In this document: piece after piece, positions 37,406 to 51,400 of the stretch | Numbering within the stretch: the stretch's first letter is position 1 | Layout of the letters: every line of letters begins with the position of its first letter | From: Bolinopsis microptera | Taxonomy: Eukaryota > Ctenophora > Tentaculata > Lobata > Bolinopsidae | Direction: 5' to 3' | Assembly: GCF_026151205.1 (NCBI RefSeq) | Contig: NC_087082.1 | Location: 2,694,001 to 2,758,000, forward strand | Length of the DNA: 64,000 nucleotides | The notes under the pieces: model-generated | What the model was told of the DNA's origin: nothing | Database searches by the model: none | Seen by the model: only the letters and a program-made list of their open reading frames with translations | Program-made: the position numbers and the translations under genes

Positions 37406-38529
37406 AGTTATTTAGATAATTACATGTTAACGTACTCGACTCATAACTTGTCAGAAAATAAAACACATTAAGATATTTTATAATACTATCTAATGTCCAG
37501 CAGAGTTTTCAAAAACTCATATATTAATAAGCCCTTATAAGTATTTTCTGAATCATACCCACTTTTGATCCGTCTTTAAAAACATTTGCAGGATGAAGAT
37601 AAAATGAAAAGATAACTATAGTTAGCGGGTCCCGTACACTGTTCTAGTTCTGGCTCGCTGCCAACTGATCACGTGCCTAAAACTGATCACGTGTCTGAAA
37701 CCACCGAAGCGTTCCTTTGTCCTGGGCTAGCAGTGAGTCATGAAATGTATGTCAATTTGCAGTGCAGTAGCTGTCCGTCAGCCGTCAGGTATTTATCAAG
37801 CCGCCAGCCAGCACCTGCAATTCTATTGTTCGTTACAATTCCGCGAGCCTAGCTAATTACGTGTACACACTTTAGACGGCTGAGTACTCAGAGGTGTGTA
37901 ATATGATTATGTGTATTCTCTACGCGTCCTCTTATTCGTGTCTATTATACATGGTTAATCGCAGCTCTCGAGTGTCAATATTATATTATGCTTTGTGTAA
38001 TTGTGTTGTAGGTTTGCTTAGTTGCTTAGTTGCTGTAATAGCAAACGTACAATGTGACGAGCGTTTTATTAGCACTTTGTTGTTACTAGCATAATGTTAG
38101 AATGTTTTGTTTCATCCAAACAATAAGTTTATAATTGAATAAAGCGATTAAAATTTATCTAAGCCTTTGACTAAGTTATTGACATTCTTAAAGGTCGGAT
38201 TTCATGTTTTCTGCTGAACTCAATTATTTCGCTCCACCACGTCCTTATTGTTTTGGGTCGAGAAACTTTATACATCTGGTACAGGTGCTATCATATTTCT
38301 AATGCGCCCTTTCTATTTTGATACAGCACCGCTTTCTCATGTCGTACTGTTGAAGTTCGAATCAATGAAAGTGTACAATGTACGTGCATTTAGTTGCTAC
38401 TAGTTCTGAGATTGTTGCCCTGTTAACTAGCTATTCGTGTAAACATTATTCAATGATGTCAAACACACATTACACTGGAGCACTAAACAACGCTGTACAC
38501 GCACAGTAACTTTGTTTTTTTCGCACGTA

Positions 38530-39014
38530 AGGGGTCGTTCACATATTACGTACCTTATCAGCAGAGGGGGGTTCCAAATGCTTACGGTTGATTACGGGGG
38601 TGGGGGGTAGTTTGGTTGTTGATTTCGTAATCAAAATTTTATTTTTTACCCTCTAGAATAATAACAATTTGACAATATTTTAATTCAAATTCCACTCAAT
38701 TTCACTCTGATAGTGATAAAATTTAGAAATTGATCGGATATCCGACTATAACTTAAATAGTTTGAAAGGTGCTTGGCCGGATAAAAGAACAATGATTTCG
38801 GCTCATTATTATCAGGGTAGCATCAAACGTAAAGAAAAGTGTTTCCAGGGACAAAATTCAAAAGGGGGGGGGGGGGGGGGGTCAGGCCATGATTACGTAA
38901 TATTACTGTCAGGGGGGGGGGGGGGTTGGGTCTTGATTACGGTTGATTACGGAGGGGGGAGGGGGGTAAAAATTGCTAAAATATTGATTACGTAATAATA
39001 TGTGAACGACCCCT
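38530..39014. mobile_element. Longer MITE with AGGGGTCGTTCACATATTAC termini (485 bp)
   Basis: Same terminal inverted repeats as the 21537-21707 element. The interior carries G runs (38866-38881 and 38912-38925) and repeated GATTACG words. Confidence 0.8.
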
Positions 39015-39159
39015 AACAGAAGTGTTTGTGGACTTTGACCTAATTTGACCTTTTAGAAGGTGTACAGAAATAGAATAAAGCGACAAAGGCTCCAGCACAG
39101 CTCTTATTTTACAATAATGAACTTTATTTCGTGGGCTCGTGTCTTCGCCTGCAATGATT

Positions 39160-39265
39160 CACGTACTGTAGTGCGTCACGTACTGTAGTGCAACAAACCT
39201 CAAAGATCGACACTGTCGCACTTCAGTGGGCTACAGTGCGTGTCGCACTACAGTTCCTTTACCGA
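39160..39265. repeat. Short palindromic repeat (ACTGTAGTGC family)
   Basis: Repeated CGTACTGTAGTGC words pair with downstream GCACTACAGT. A related copy with TTCGAC words is at 55265-55395. No coding content. Confidence 0.55.
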
Positions 39266-39453
39266 GTGCAATCACTTTTTAAACATGTTAAACTCAATAA
39301 TAACTCTTTAAAATTTCCCGTTCTAAATAAATTAGATTAATCGAAATCGATAATTTGTTAAGTTGCTGTTTTTTGTTGTTGTTGCATGGTAGCTAGCTTG
39401 TTTGCCAACAATCTTAAACCTTTTTAGTGAGGAAAGTATACCATGTTAATTAC

Positions 39454-42400
39454 ATGATAACACGCCACCACAATGTATTGATAGCACTACTACTACTACT
39501 CCTGACGACCACCCATGTCATGGCAACATCACTGAAGGTGCATATTGTTACCTACAATACCGGTAATACCCGACCCAGAGAGAGTATAGCGCCCCTCCTT
39601 GGTCTGGGACTCGATCCTGATATCATATCTCTTGGGTGAGTTGGGGGGTTGGTGTGATTTGGGTATTGGGTATTTGATAAGCTAAACATATTTTTTATTA
39701 GGTTCCCAGCTGCCGGACTCACCACGACTTAATTGCACTTACAACAATTAATATAATATAATTGTTCAATTCGAATGTACTGCGCAGTGCAACCCAGTAG
39801 TTCAACATATTACAAGCAATTGTTAACAAATCTATTACCATGGCCCGCGCTCAGCCTGTCATTCCGCCGAATCTCTGTTTATGAACATAATAACCTGAGG
39901 TCCCCAGGTAACAAATCTATCGCGTACCGTCGACAATTTGAATTTGTTAATATATTGAGTAAGTATTGTTTATAGTTTAACCATTTATATGCAGGCCGCA
40001 TTTCTTGTTCATTAGGTTCCCAGCTGCTGCCGAATCTAAGACAACATTTCACTGAAAACCTAATACACTAAACTCCATTTTGCTGGTACTTGATCTGAAA
40101 ATCAACACAATGACACCAATTCTTTAATAAGTTTTAAATACGTAAACCTGTAACCTGTCAACCGTCAATAACAGCAACTCTTGAAGTTGAAAGTAAGTTT
40201 CCCTAACACGACGACATGATAGAGGAATAATGTATTAAAATGTTCTAAACTTCAGATTCCAAGAGCTAGGTGACACAGATGATTGGGAGAATGAAGCAGA
40301 CAGGATTCTCAGCAAGCAGGGATACTACAGGGTTAGTAGATAATTCAGTATCTTTAACTTCACATAATATGTAATTATTATATAAGTATTATAACACACT
40401 AAGTTAGATTATATTCTGTTAACTATCAAAGTATTGATTTGAAACATTGATTAACATTGTACATGTAATTAATCATTCTAGATACAATTTCATACTCGTG
40501 ATTTCACTACATCGCAATGATATTCAAAAGACCCTAGTTTTTGAATGTCATTGGATTTCGTGCATATTTCGAATACAATATAATTTATAAACATACCGGC
40601 TTTTTTCTTTAAACTTTCCAAGACATGTGATCGCAATTATAGTCATCACTTTATAAGTATAATGGGGGGGGGGGGGGGGGGGGTGTCACGTCCGTCTATG
40701 TCCGCTTGTCTCATAGAATCCAAAAAGGACAGGACATAGGCGGACGTAGGCGGACATAGACGGACATAGGCGGACATAGGCGGACATAAGCGGACATAGA
40801 CGGACATAGGCGGACATAGGCGGACATAGGCGGACATTAATGGACACCTAAATTGCTAAATAAAATGTTCAATTTTTGCTGTTATAGGGGGATCATGTTT
40901 TTTGTCCGTTCGGTACCCTATATTTTCAAAACGGATAAAAAATAGAGCGGACAAAAACGGACAAAAATGGACAAAAACGGACAAATATGGAAATAACATT
41001 TAGATGCTTCCTCCTCCTACTCTTCCTCCTCCTCCCCATGGGTCTTCCTGATCTTCCTCAGTCCTCTTCCTCCTCCCCTCCTCAGTCCTCCTCCTACTCC
41101 TCCTCCTCGTCCTCAGTCCTCCTCATCAGTCCTCAACAGTCCTCCTCCTCCCCAGTCCTCCTCCTTCTCCTGGGTCCTCCTCCTGGGTCCTCCTCCTGGG
41201 TCCTCCTCCTGGGTCCTCCTCCTCCTCTTCATCCTCCTCCTCTTCCTCCTTAGTCCTCAGTCCTCCTGAGTCCTCCTCATCATCCTTCTCCTCAGTCCTC
41301 CATCCTCCTCCTCAGTTTTCCCCCAGTCCCCCTCCTCCTCCTCCTATTCAGTCCTCCTCCTCCTCCTCCTCCTCAGTCCTCCTCAGTCCTCCTCAGTCCT
41401 CCTCCTCCTCCTCCTGAGTCCTCCTCCTCCTCCTCCTCCTCTTCCCTCTCAGTCATCCTCCTCAGCCATCCTCCTCAGTCCTCCTCAGTCCTCCTCATCA
41501 GTCCTCCTCCTCCTGGGTCCTCCTCCTCCTCTTCATCCTCCTCCTCTTCCTCCTCGGTCCTCAGTCCTCCTCCTCCTGGGTCCTCCTCCTCATCCTTCTC
41601 ATCAGTCCTCCTCCTCCCCAGTCCTCTCCCAGTCCCCCTCCTTCTCCCTCCTCCTATTCAGTCCTCCTCCTCCTCCTCCTCCTCAGTTCTCCTCAGTCCT
41701 CCTTCTCATTTCTCCTAAGTCCTCCTCCTGAGTCCTCCTCCTCTTCCTCCTGAGTCCTCCTCCTCCCTCTCAGTCATCCTCCTCAGTCATCCTCCTCAGC
41801 CATCCTCCCCAGCCATCCTCCTCAGCCATCCTCAGTACTCCTCAGTCTTCCTCCTTCTCAGTCATCGTCAGTCCTCCTCCTCAGTCCTCCTCAGTCCTCC
41901 TCCTCCTCCTGGGTCCTCCTGGGTCTTCCTGATCCTCCCCAGTCCTCTTCCTCCTCCCCTCCTCAGTCCTCCTCCTACTCCTCAGTCCTCCTCCTACTCA
42001 TCCTCCTCGTCCTCAGTCCTCCTCATCAGTCCTCAACAGTTCTCCTCCTCCCCAGTCCTCCTCCTCCTTCTTGGGCCTTTTCCTGGGTCCTCCTACTGGG
42101 TCCTCCTCCTCCTGGGTCCTCCTCCTCCTGGGTCCTCCTTCTCCTCCTCAGTCCTTCTCCTCCTCCTCAGTCCTCTTCCTCCTCTTCCTCCTCCTCCTCC
42201 CTCTCAGTCATCCTCCTCAGTCCTCCTCCTTCTCAGTCCTCCTCCTTCTCAGTCCTCCTGAGTCCTCCTCCTGAGTCCTCCTCCTCCTCAGTCATCCTCC
42301 TCAGTTCTCCTCCTTCTCCTCCTAGGTCCTCCTTCTGGGTCCTCCTCCTCCTCCTCCTGGGTCTTCCTGATCCTTCTCCTCCCTCTCAGTCATCCTCCTC

Positions 42401-45400
42401 AGTCATCCTCCTCAGTCATCCTCCTCAGTCATCCTCCTCAGTCATCCTCCTCAGCCATCCTCCTCGGCCATCCTCCTCAGTACTCTTCAGTCCTCAAAAT
42501 GTTTGTCCGCTAATGTCCACCAATGTCCGCTAATGTCCACCAATGTCCGTCCAAGTCCGCCAATGTCCGTCCGGGTCCGCCAATGTCCGTCCGAGTCCGC
42601 CAATGTCCGTCCGAGTCCGCCAATGTCCGTCCGAGTCCGCCAATGTCCGTCCGTGTCCGCCAATGTCCCAAAAACACGTCCGTTGTCTCATAGAATCCAA
42701 AAAGGACAGGACATAGGCGGACATAGACGGACATGACACCCCCCCCCCCCTATAATATATCAAGTTTACACCGAAATATCTGGTAACATGAGCTCACCTG
42801 GAGGATGTGTACAGAGAAGAGAACTGGAGAAGACAGTTCCACCTTCACATCTAGCCTCAAGTTCGCCTCGTTGTCTTATCCCAGGTGGTCTACACTTGAC
42901 GGGGACTATTGAACCGTAGTTGATAGGATAGTGTAGTTTACTGTCAGGGACCATGTCGGTGAGGGAGGTGCCAAAACCTGTGCAGTCTGAGAAATACAAT
43001 GGGTTAATGAAGCGGCCTGTCTTACATAATGAGATCAGTTATATCAGAAGTTATGTTCCGCTGATAACCTTACGTCTTGTATCATATTAATATAGTGCTA
43101 GCTTGGCAATTTATAAGATGATTTATGGTATCGACGGGAAATTGTAAAAATGCAGCTGCATTATATATATAATATCTCTCTATATAACTGATGTTTCAGT
43201 ATACAATTAACAAACCAATCGAAGTGCCACCTTCACAAAAATTCTCTGTTATCTCCGGGTTGAAAGTGTTGCCACTCAGGCACTCAAAGAGTTTCTCAGA
43301 CTCAGACTCAGACTCAGACTCAGACTCAGACACAGACTCAGACACAGACTCAGACGGAGACTCAGACGCAGACTCAGACTCAGACTCAGACTCAGACTCA
43401 GACTCAGACACAGACACAGACACAGACTCAGACACAGACTCAGACTCAGACACAGACACAGACTCAGACACAGACGCAGACTCAGGCCCAGACAGGCATG
43501 TTAGAGTCAGTGTTCCTCCAACAACTGTGTAGGGTGGGGAGGAGTGTTTTAGTTGGGGGTGAAACTTGTCCAGTCTGCAACCTTCCTGCACTGAGACAAT
43601 AATAGTTAGCTCTGGTATTAGTTTTTAGACTATCTAGACTCAATAATAAGCGATTTTTCTGTAGATAGAGTGCATTCAATGATCATTGTCTTAATGTTGA
43701 TGGATTATCTAAGCTTAAAATTGTACCTGTAATCACATCTTCGCCCCAGTTAGTGCAGCTCAAGACATCATCCTCACACGTATACCATTTAGTCCAATAA
43801 AACCCCCAACCTGCACTGCATTCAGTGACTGTATTCCATTTTTTGGGTGTCAGACACCAGCGCCCTGTCACGTAGTACAGTAAACTTCCTGAGGTCTCGT
43901 GAAGATAGGCTCGCTTTCCTGGGTATTGAAAAGCGGTTCAGAATATTTAATTTACATTTCAAATACGGCAGCAATAGTTGCTAAACTATGATTCATTACA
44001 TTATTTACTAACTCTTCAATTAACTTAAATTGAAAGCAATCTCATTAAGCATTTAAAAAACTGATACTTTCTCACCACAACAGTTTTCTTTCCTCGGAAC
44101 GTAGAGTCCATTAAAACCTTCATTTAACGAACTTCCTTCTACTATCAATAATTCGTAATCTGGTAACGGAAATATTAACAGCACTGAAACTCTAAATATT
44201 TCATTAACAACTTTATATTTGTTCAATTTTTAATCATTAACTTCATTGGGACTTTGGGACCTAGTTCAAACTTCAAAGCATCTTACCATAGAGTCCACTT
44301 GCTTCACTGGGAGCTGGACTAGGTGTTTTACTGGGAGCTGGACTGACTATTCCACTGACTTGTCCGCGGTGCAGGTACCAAAAGATAAATAACGACAACG
44401 GTAATTTGAACATCGGACGATATCTAAAAAGTTTAACTTAATTAATTTTGTATAAAGAAAAGTGAAAAATTAAGATTGTTTCCTCCTGCCACTATGATCA
44501 GTTAATTAGATACGTTTAAGCATATTTTAAGGTCCATGCTCCAAATTCAAGGGGTAAAGATTTGGAATGAGGGTTGGTTGATGGACGTCATAATGTGTCA
44601 ACATACGTTTTAGACTAGAATATAGAGAAAGGAAAATACTGCGGAACTGTATGAGAACTGAGATGTTTTACACAGATTCACAGAATATGGTTTTTAATTT
44701 TGCGAAGATGGTAAATTCTCTATACAAGGGTTACAGGTTTACAAGGTTTACAAAGATAGATCTATATATTCAGTATAATAACCTTAGATCGGCGTTGCTA
44801 AAAAATAAATCGAAAGTCCGAAATCCAAATAGGAGAGAAAACCATTACCAAAATGTCGTGGTGTCACTCTAAAGCCAGAGGCGAGTGCAAATCATGTATA
44901 TGGATATATATCATGTTTATGGATCCGTGCTATTTTACTGACACCACGGCATCAACTTTAACGCGACGTTCCGCAAAAACCGTAAAAGATTTACAACGGA
45001 AACTTTTTTGACTGGGTCAAATGCTTTAATGCTTTAAAAATCAGCATGAAAAAATAAACAATTGGCCAAGGAATAAGAATTTTAGTGCCCAAAATTTTGA
45101 CTCCCAAGTGGTTTCAAAAACGCGAATTAGATAGGTAATAATTATTTAAGTCTCTCGAGTCTTGACACCATTTTAGGGTTAGACGGGTTCCTCGGTTCCT
45201 GCTAGTCATGTCTAAACGCTACCTACCCTAATTAGTAATGAATAATGATTGGTTCGTTACTAGACCCACGTACTATTTATGAGCTCTCGATGTTACAATT
45301 GGTTCTCCTGCGACTGCTTTCAATGATAATAATAAATAAGTTACAATTAATGCTTCATCGGCTATCAGTTCGATGAATAATTTTATGATAGGTCTCAAAC

Positions 45401-48400
45401 AAGAATTTCGCTGCGATAACACCACGCACGATCAATTTTCCCTACAATGTATTACCAGTAATCATTTCAAGTGAAACATGTGGCGCACCGGATAATCATA
45501 TTTTATTTTAGGCGAGCAGATTAACTTGATAAAAAGTGCAAAATATTTACATACTATAATATTTTCCATAAATGAGTAGGATCCGTGCATGGTAAAAATT
45601 GACGATTTATTTGATCAATGTAGTACCGCGCACCACAAATAAATCAATCCAGAGAATCGTGGAAAATAACTTTGCAAAAACTGAACAGTATCGAACGTTA
45701 TATAAAATAAAATGTTTTTGAGACTTATTTAGACTAAAAATATGCTTTCCAGGATTTTAGAAAAACATTTTGAAAAGAAATGTTCGGTTAAATATTCGGC
45801 CAATTTCGTCGAAACCTAACCAGAACTGGAACCGGATACTAAATCCAGATATCCGACCGGGACGGGATTCAGCCGGATATCTGGTCGGTTCCTAATAGAG
45901 ATCACAATTCACCCCAGAAAAATGTTGCCCAAATAACTGCGTTCTTACAGCTTTACAGGGGGTGGAATACTGTACTATTTTCTGTCATGAGCCTCGCGCA
46001 CTGCCAACTCCTCTCGGTGGTTTACAAATCCACAACTGATCCACTGGATGTCATTCTGGGTGTTATATAAATCCCTACTGCTGACACCTCGCCTTTGTTA
46101 TAGTCTAGCTCCTAGTATAGCCTTTGTTATCTCCACTCCAGGTCTTTGTTGTAGTCTAGTTTACTACTTACTTACTTATGACTGGGTTATGGGACGCTCT
46201 CAGCTCTGGTGAAGGTTGAAGATTCTAATATTAAATATCTAAGTGTAATTCTATTTTCATAGGGAATACTGTACTATTATCTGTCATGAGCCTTAACAGA
46301 TGCTCACGTTGTTTTAGTCTAGTTCATTAATTATTTAGGAGTTAGGAGTCCACACGCACGTCGCACAACTGAGGCCTTATCTCCTATTTGCACTGAGTTC
46401 TCCCTATATAATATTGTGTTTATAATAATAGCACGCTGGTACAGCTTACAATGCTATTGTTGGGAGAGTGAGACTACTATAATAGGAGCTTATAGGGCTC
46501 TTTCCTCTTGCTCAATCACTTACTCAGGTTAATCACTTGATCGGATTAAACACTTAATGCCTCAACTTGACATAGGTGTGATATTCCATAGATGATTCAT
46601 AAAATGAATAAAAATGATTAAATTGTTGAAAACCAACTTCCTCATAATAATATAGGGAATTTATATTTTCTCCTCTTTTACATTATAATGATTAAATAAG
46701 AATTACAAGTATAATAAAACTGAGATCTTGTTTCAGATAAATTAGGTATATGGACACAGTGAAGATATTACAAAATATATTATCAAAATAAGTGCTTCAA
46801 CAATCAACCTACTACATTTTGTAATGGGTATCCTGAAAGAAAAACTTTTGTTGAAGAGAATATAAGAAATTATTATTATTTAACCCTCACAGTCCATTGA
46901 TATTTCAGTTGTAAAATATCAAAACCACCCATCATACAGGCCAATTTCGTTCAAGTTTTTTATTGAAATGCCTCGTTCAAGTTTTCACTGAGCAACATAA
47001 TCCAGATGTGATGATGGGTCCGGGACTCTACGGCGTAAGACTCTAACCCTAACCCTAACCCTAACCCGCCGTAGAGTCTTACGCCGTAGAGTCCGAACCC
47101 CGTGATGATCCGTTATCACTTCTCCATAAACCGTATGATCGGATCCTTTTATTGCATATTTCTGTGATACATCCGCCGTGTATCTGTGTATCTTGATTCA
47201 CGATGTTGTTTTTTATCATAGTTATCATGTTTGTATGATCATTATGGTATAAAGAAAGGGAAAGGAAGCAGTTCTAACGAGCTCTTCTCAAACACAAGAA
47301 TATATCTTGTGAACTTGGCTAGTATATATGAAACATTTGATATGGAGTTGTAGAGGGAGTTATGTGCCTCGCCGGGCTAAAGTAGTGGATGACCTTGCTG
47401 TACGGCAAGTTAAACAAGGATCTGAAACTACTAGGCTCCGTACAGACTCAACTCTGCACCCGTGTCAATATGTTCATTATATGCAAGCCTCTTGATTTAT
47501 AAGAGCTTGTTTCTACTTATCTAATGTTTTATTTGATATCTGAGTTAGGTAAACGAACTTTCTCGTCTCATTTCATGCTCTTTATTGATTGACGATCTAT
47601 CATCCAGAATCATGTCATGCAATCACTGTGGTAAGTGCTGATGAAGAAATATGGCAACGGGGGAGGCGTTATGTGAGTTGTGAGGCCCGGGGTGGGGGTG
47701 GGAGGGGTAAGATCTATGGGTTAATCCCGATTTACCGCACCCATATTTTCCAAATTTGAGCCACCTGATGACTCAACGTACTCAGTGACAAATGTTATGA
47801 GATTATGTTACTGAGAATGGTGAGTTTTGTATGAACCAGCTGGAAAGGTGTAGCTCAGCAGTACTTTTGTAATAACCTGAGTCTCACAATACAACACCTG
47901 TAATTTCCATTTAACTTGTGTGTGACGTGTCTTACCTAAACAAGCACCTGCCACGTCAGGTGGCTCCCACGTGTTCCCTGTCTGACAAAGGAACTTTCTG
48001 TCCCCAAGATCAGACACGAAACTGTTATCTCTTCTCCCACTTTCGCTCCGTTAGTAACAGAGGTCCTCACTTCGGTGGCTTTGTGCACATCCGGAACAAA
48101 ACACCCTTCATAAACTGTTGAAAAGGGGTTAGATGGTTTGGTGGAAGGAATTTCGATAGAAATGAGAAAAAGAGAAAAACAGTTACAGCTACAGATCCGC
48201 CATATTTTCAAACTTTAAGATGAATAGGAAACGATTAATACACTTACTATTGATAGGCGTATTGAATGTAGATTTCAGGGGGTCGTTCTTGAAAGAATTG
48301 GTGTAGAAGAATCCCAAACCATTTGAGCACCCTTTGATGGTGTTATAGTAAGCACTGGTGAAGCACCAGTGGGTTGGTGTGTAATAGAACAGTGTCTTGG

Positions 48401-51400
48401 TGGTGTAGTGAAGATAGGCTCGTGTATCTGATGGTAGGAGGGGTTAGTTTGTTAAATGTGTACACAGCTAAGTTGTGGTATTCAGAATAGACTATCTGAC
48501 CACAAGTTACAAATGTGGGATCTGATTATAAACGTTTACAAAGATCATCGGGAAATGAGTTCGTGCGTGGTGCAGGGATGGTCCTTTCGAAAGAAACTTC
48601 AACTGGGCTGTATTCTTAAAGAATGAAGCCTTTTCGTCAGAGCATAATGTTGGAAACTGTTTGAAGAACTCGGAAATACTTACTGCATACGACTGTGTCT
48701 CTTGGGACGAACATCCCGACATATTCACTTCCTAAACTGGAACCAGTACCTTTCTCCACTATTAGTATCTCGTATTCTGAAAGTGATAACTAATAATATT
48801 TCGGTCATAGAACAGACAAGGCAGGTCGGTCGGGCGCCGGTCAGTCAGGTTCTATTTGAAAGAAATCTTAGATAATTAAATTATTATCTATTTATAAACT
48901 TAATTATTAAATAAATCGTGTTCTTTTTTTTTATTTTAGATATTTCGTACTCACCAACAAAGGCAGATTTTATCTGAGTTATCGTTGAGAACAAGAACAG
49001 CACAGCCAAAATCATTGATCTAGATCAGAGCGTCATTACAATGTACAATCTTTCAATATTACATTATTTTAACAGAAAATCAGATTTAAATATAATGGTT
49101 TAATTGAGAAATCTCAATTCACGGATTCAGTGATTGTATAATAAAGCTTTTATTTTTAAATCGAGATATTAGTGCCTATATTTCCTTTTCATGAGTCGAT
49201 ATTTAGTCACTAGTTAGGACAATAAATACGATTCATTAGTAAGCAATTTAAAGCACCAACACTACATGACAATGATTTAATTTACAGTACAAACTCTAAT
49301 TTACACAAAGCCCAAAATATGAAAATAAAAATCCGTTATATTTCTTATCTCGCCTATTATTCAATGTATACTGCACTTACCTTAATTAAAGTGTCAAGAT
49401 CTAATAAAAACGAGGCGGCGAATAGCAACCAATCCAGTTCATTAATAATAAAATATTCTCTAATAGAAATCTAGTTTAATTTATAATTATGTGCCGGAGA
49501 AAAGTACCTGTCGCTCAAACGACATTAATAAGTGTACTTAAAAGTATATCAGTAGTCAATTCCAAACACAAGTTTTAAAAACTAAACTATAAAATGGTTT
49601 CAGATAAAGCTGGTGACGATGTCGATAATGCAGATAGCCGTGTTCGCCAAGAAACAGCACCTTCCCTTCATTTCTCATATTCAAACAGAGTACACAAAAA
49701 CTGGCTTCGGAGGAACCTACGGCAATAAGGTTACTATTTTACATTATAAAGAAATAAAATTGAGGGCGAAATATTTACATCTATCGAGTAAAACTGAGTC
49801 ATTTAGACTTTGCTGTTGAGATTGCGGTATAAGGAGTGAAAGAAGTTTCTGAGCAGAAACTCAGAACCTACAACTTTCCAAGTCTGACAAAGTTTGCGGA
49901 TCTTTAATCCAACAAGTTACAGCACCACTTTGATCACGATTCACGTATTTAATATTTATGATCTGACCTAGCCAACTGTCCGTCAAATTGTTGTATTCGT
50001 TACTAGGTAACTGCCAAATTAAATTAATACGATAACTTTGTAATAGCTTAATTAAGCTTGATAGGCCCTCCTTTCTTCTCTGAACCGTTTGGAATCTGAC
50101 GTATTTAACTCAGCACAATAGTTAACAGAGTTAATAATAATATCAATAAGCACATGGAGAAACAGCACTGACATGATTCCCTTACAATGCAGTCCTAACT
50201 TTAATATAATACTTTTAATTATAGCAGGCTTCTGGAGAACTTGATAGTAATTGTAACGAGACGAAGGAGTTATATATTATATAAGTATACTAATTTATTA
50301 GGCCTCCACGGCACCAGCAGTATCTCTAAGAAGGCTTACAATTATTATATAGATCATGGAATAAACAGTAAACCTCATAGAGCTTATTAAAAATAGAGCT
50401 TATTAAAAATCGTGGCCAGCTGTTGCATGTTTTACATATCCTCCATAGTTTAACGGAACCATAACGGCATGATATCCAGTAATTAGCCAGATGGCCAGTG
50501 CAGTAACCGTGGTTGACTGATCGCCCCACCCCTGCCCGCAGAATTGGCCCTGGTGATCAGTGATCACGTACATCAACAGTTCTTATTTTATGCTGAATTA
50601 TCAATAGCAGGTGGTTTGACACACCAAATGGAATGAAAATAAAGGTCAGAATGACCATTGATCCCACAAAAACTTGTATGTTCAAACGTCAATGTGTGAG
50701 GGTAACTACGAGATTCGAGAACCATGTTCGCGTTGTTATGTAATAACTTTATAACAATGGCTTTACTCGAGCAAGTTCAGAAACAAAACCATTGGACTGC
50801 CAATTGCCATGATTGGAGAGTTTTCGGTACTAGACATCAACATCAACGTCACATCCTATTTGTACAAAGCCGCTTGTTGTAGAGCTTTTATAGAAGTTGG
50901 ATGTTCGTTCGAGTACAAAGCTAATTCCAGCGCAACAATAGTCAGAGTTTAGCGAGGCAATAACAACGTCGCTGGGGAAATAACAAGGAACAACGTATGC
51001 TGGACAGCTGTCTAAGCTACAAGTGTGGCATAACTTATTCAGGGTTGATTAGACAAACGACAGTCTGAAATCTTAATGAATATATAGCGTCTTCTGTATA
51101 TAGTTGTTAAGAGTATTATCATATAGGCGTTATAATATATAATTATAACAGAGCTAAAATAAATAAAAGAAAGCCATCTATTTACTGCGACTTTGTCCTG
51201 AGACCTGAGTCTGTCCATTAATATAAAAATATAGTCATTAAGTTCGTTAGTCTAAACCACAGCTGAAGTCTAGTAAACAACGAGGGATCCAGCCTGTTCG
51301 TCCATCATAACCCAGTTATAAGCTTCATGTAACTGCACAAAAACGTATATTTAAATTCGAATGATTGGAACATATTGTTTACAAAATATTTCCTTTTTTC

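Larger units (their letters stand above)
34363..39453. other. About 5 kb without a recognised gene
   Basis: AT-rich. It contains a G run with flanking direct repeats (37362-37405), a paired AACTGATCACGTG motif near 37666-37695, an inverted-repeat element (38530-39014) and a short palindromic repeat (39160-39265). Small open frames here have no recognisable features. Confidence 0.5.

Noticed and set aside
37894..38094. Hydrophobic 66-codon frame
   Set aside because: No signal-peptide pattern, no paralogue and no splice context; expected by chance in 5 kb of spacer.
40987..42274. Ser/Pro/Leu-rich frames in the polypyrimidine tract
   Set aside because: Low-complexity satellite with no splice or start context.
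42503..42763. Frames with repeated [10 protein letters not shown] / [10 protein letters not shown] units, possible repeat protein or CRISPR-like array
   Set aside because: Inner minisatellite of the foldback element, open on both strands. Units vary and there are no unique spacers; this is not a prokaryotic locus.
43191..43532. Asp-Ser/Asp-Thr rich 113-codon frame on the + strand
   Set aside because: The hexamer repeat is open in both strands. The - strand reading continues into CCP cysteines and fits splice phases; the + strand reading does not.
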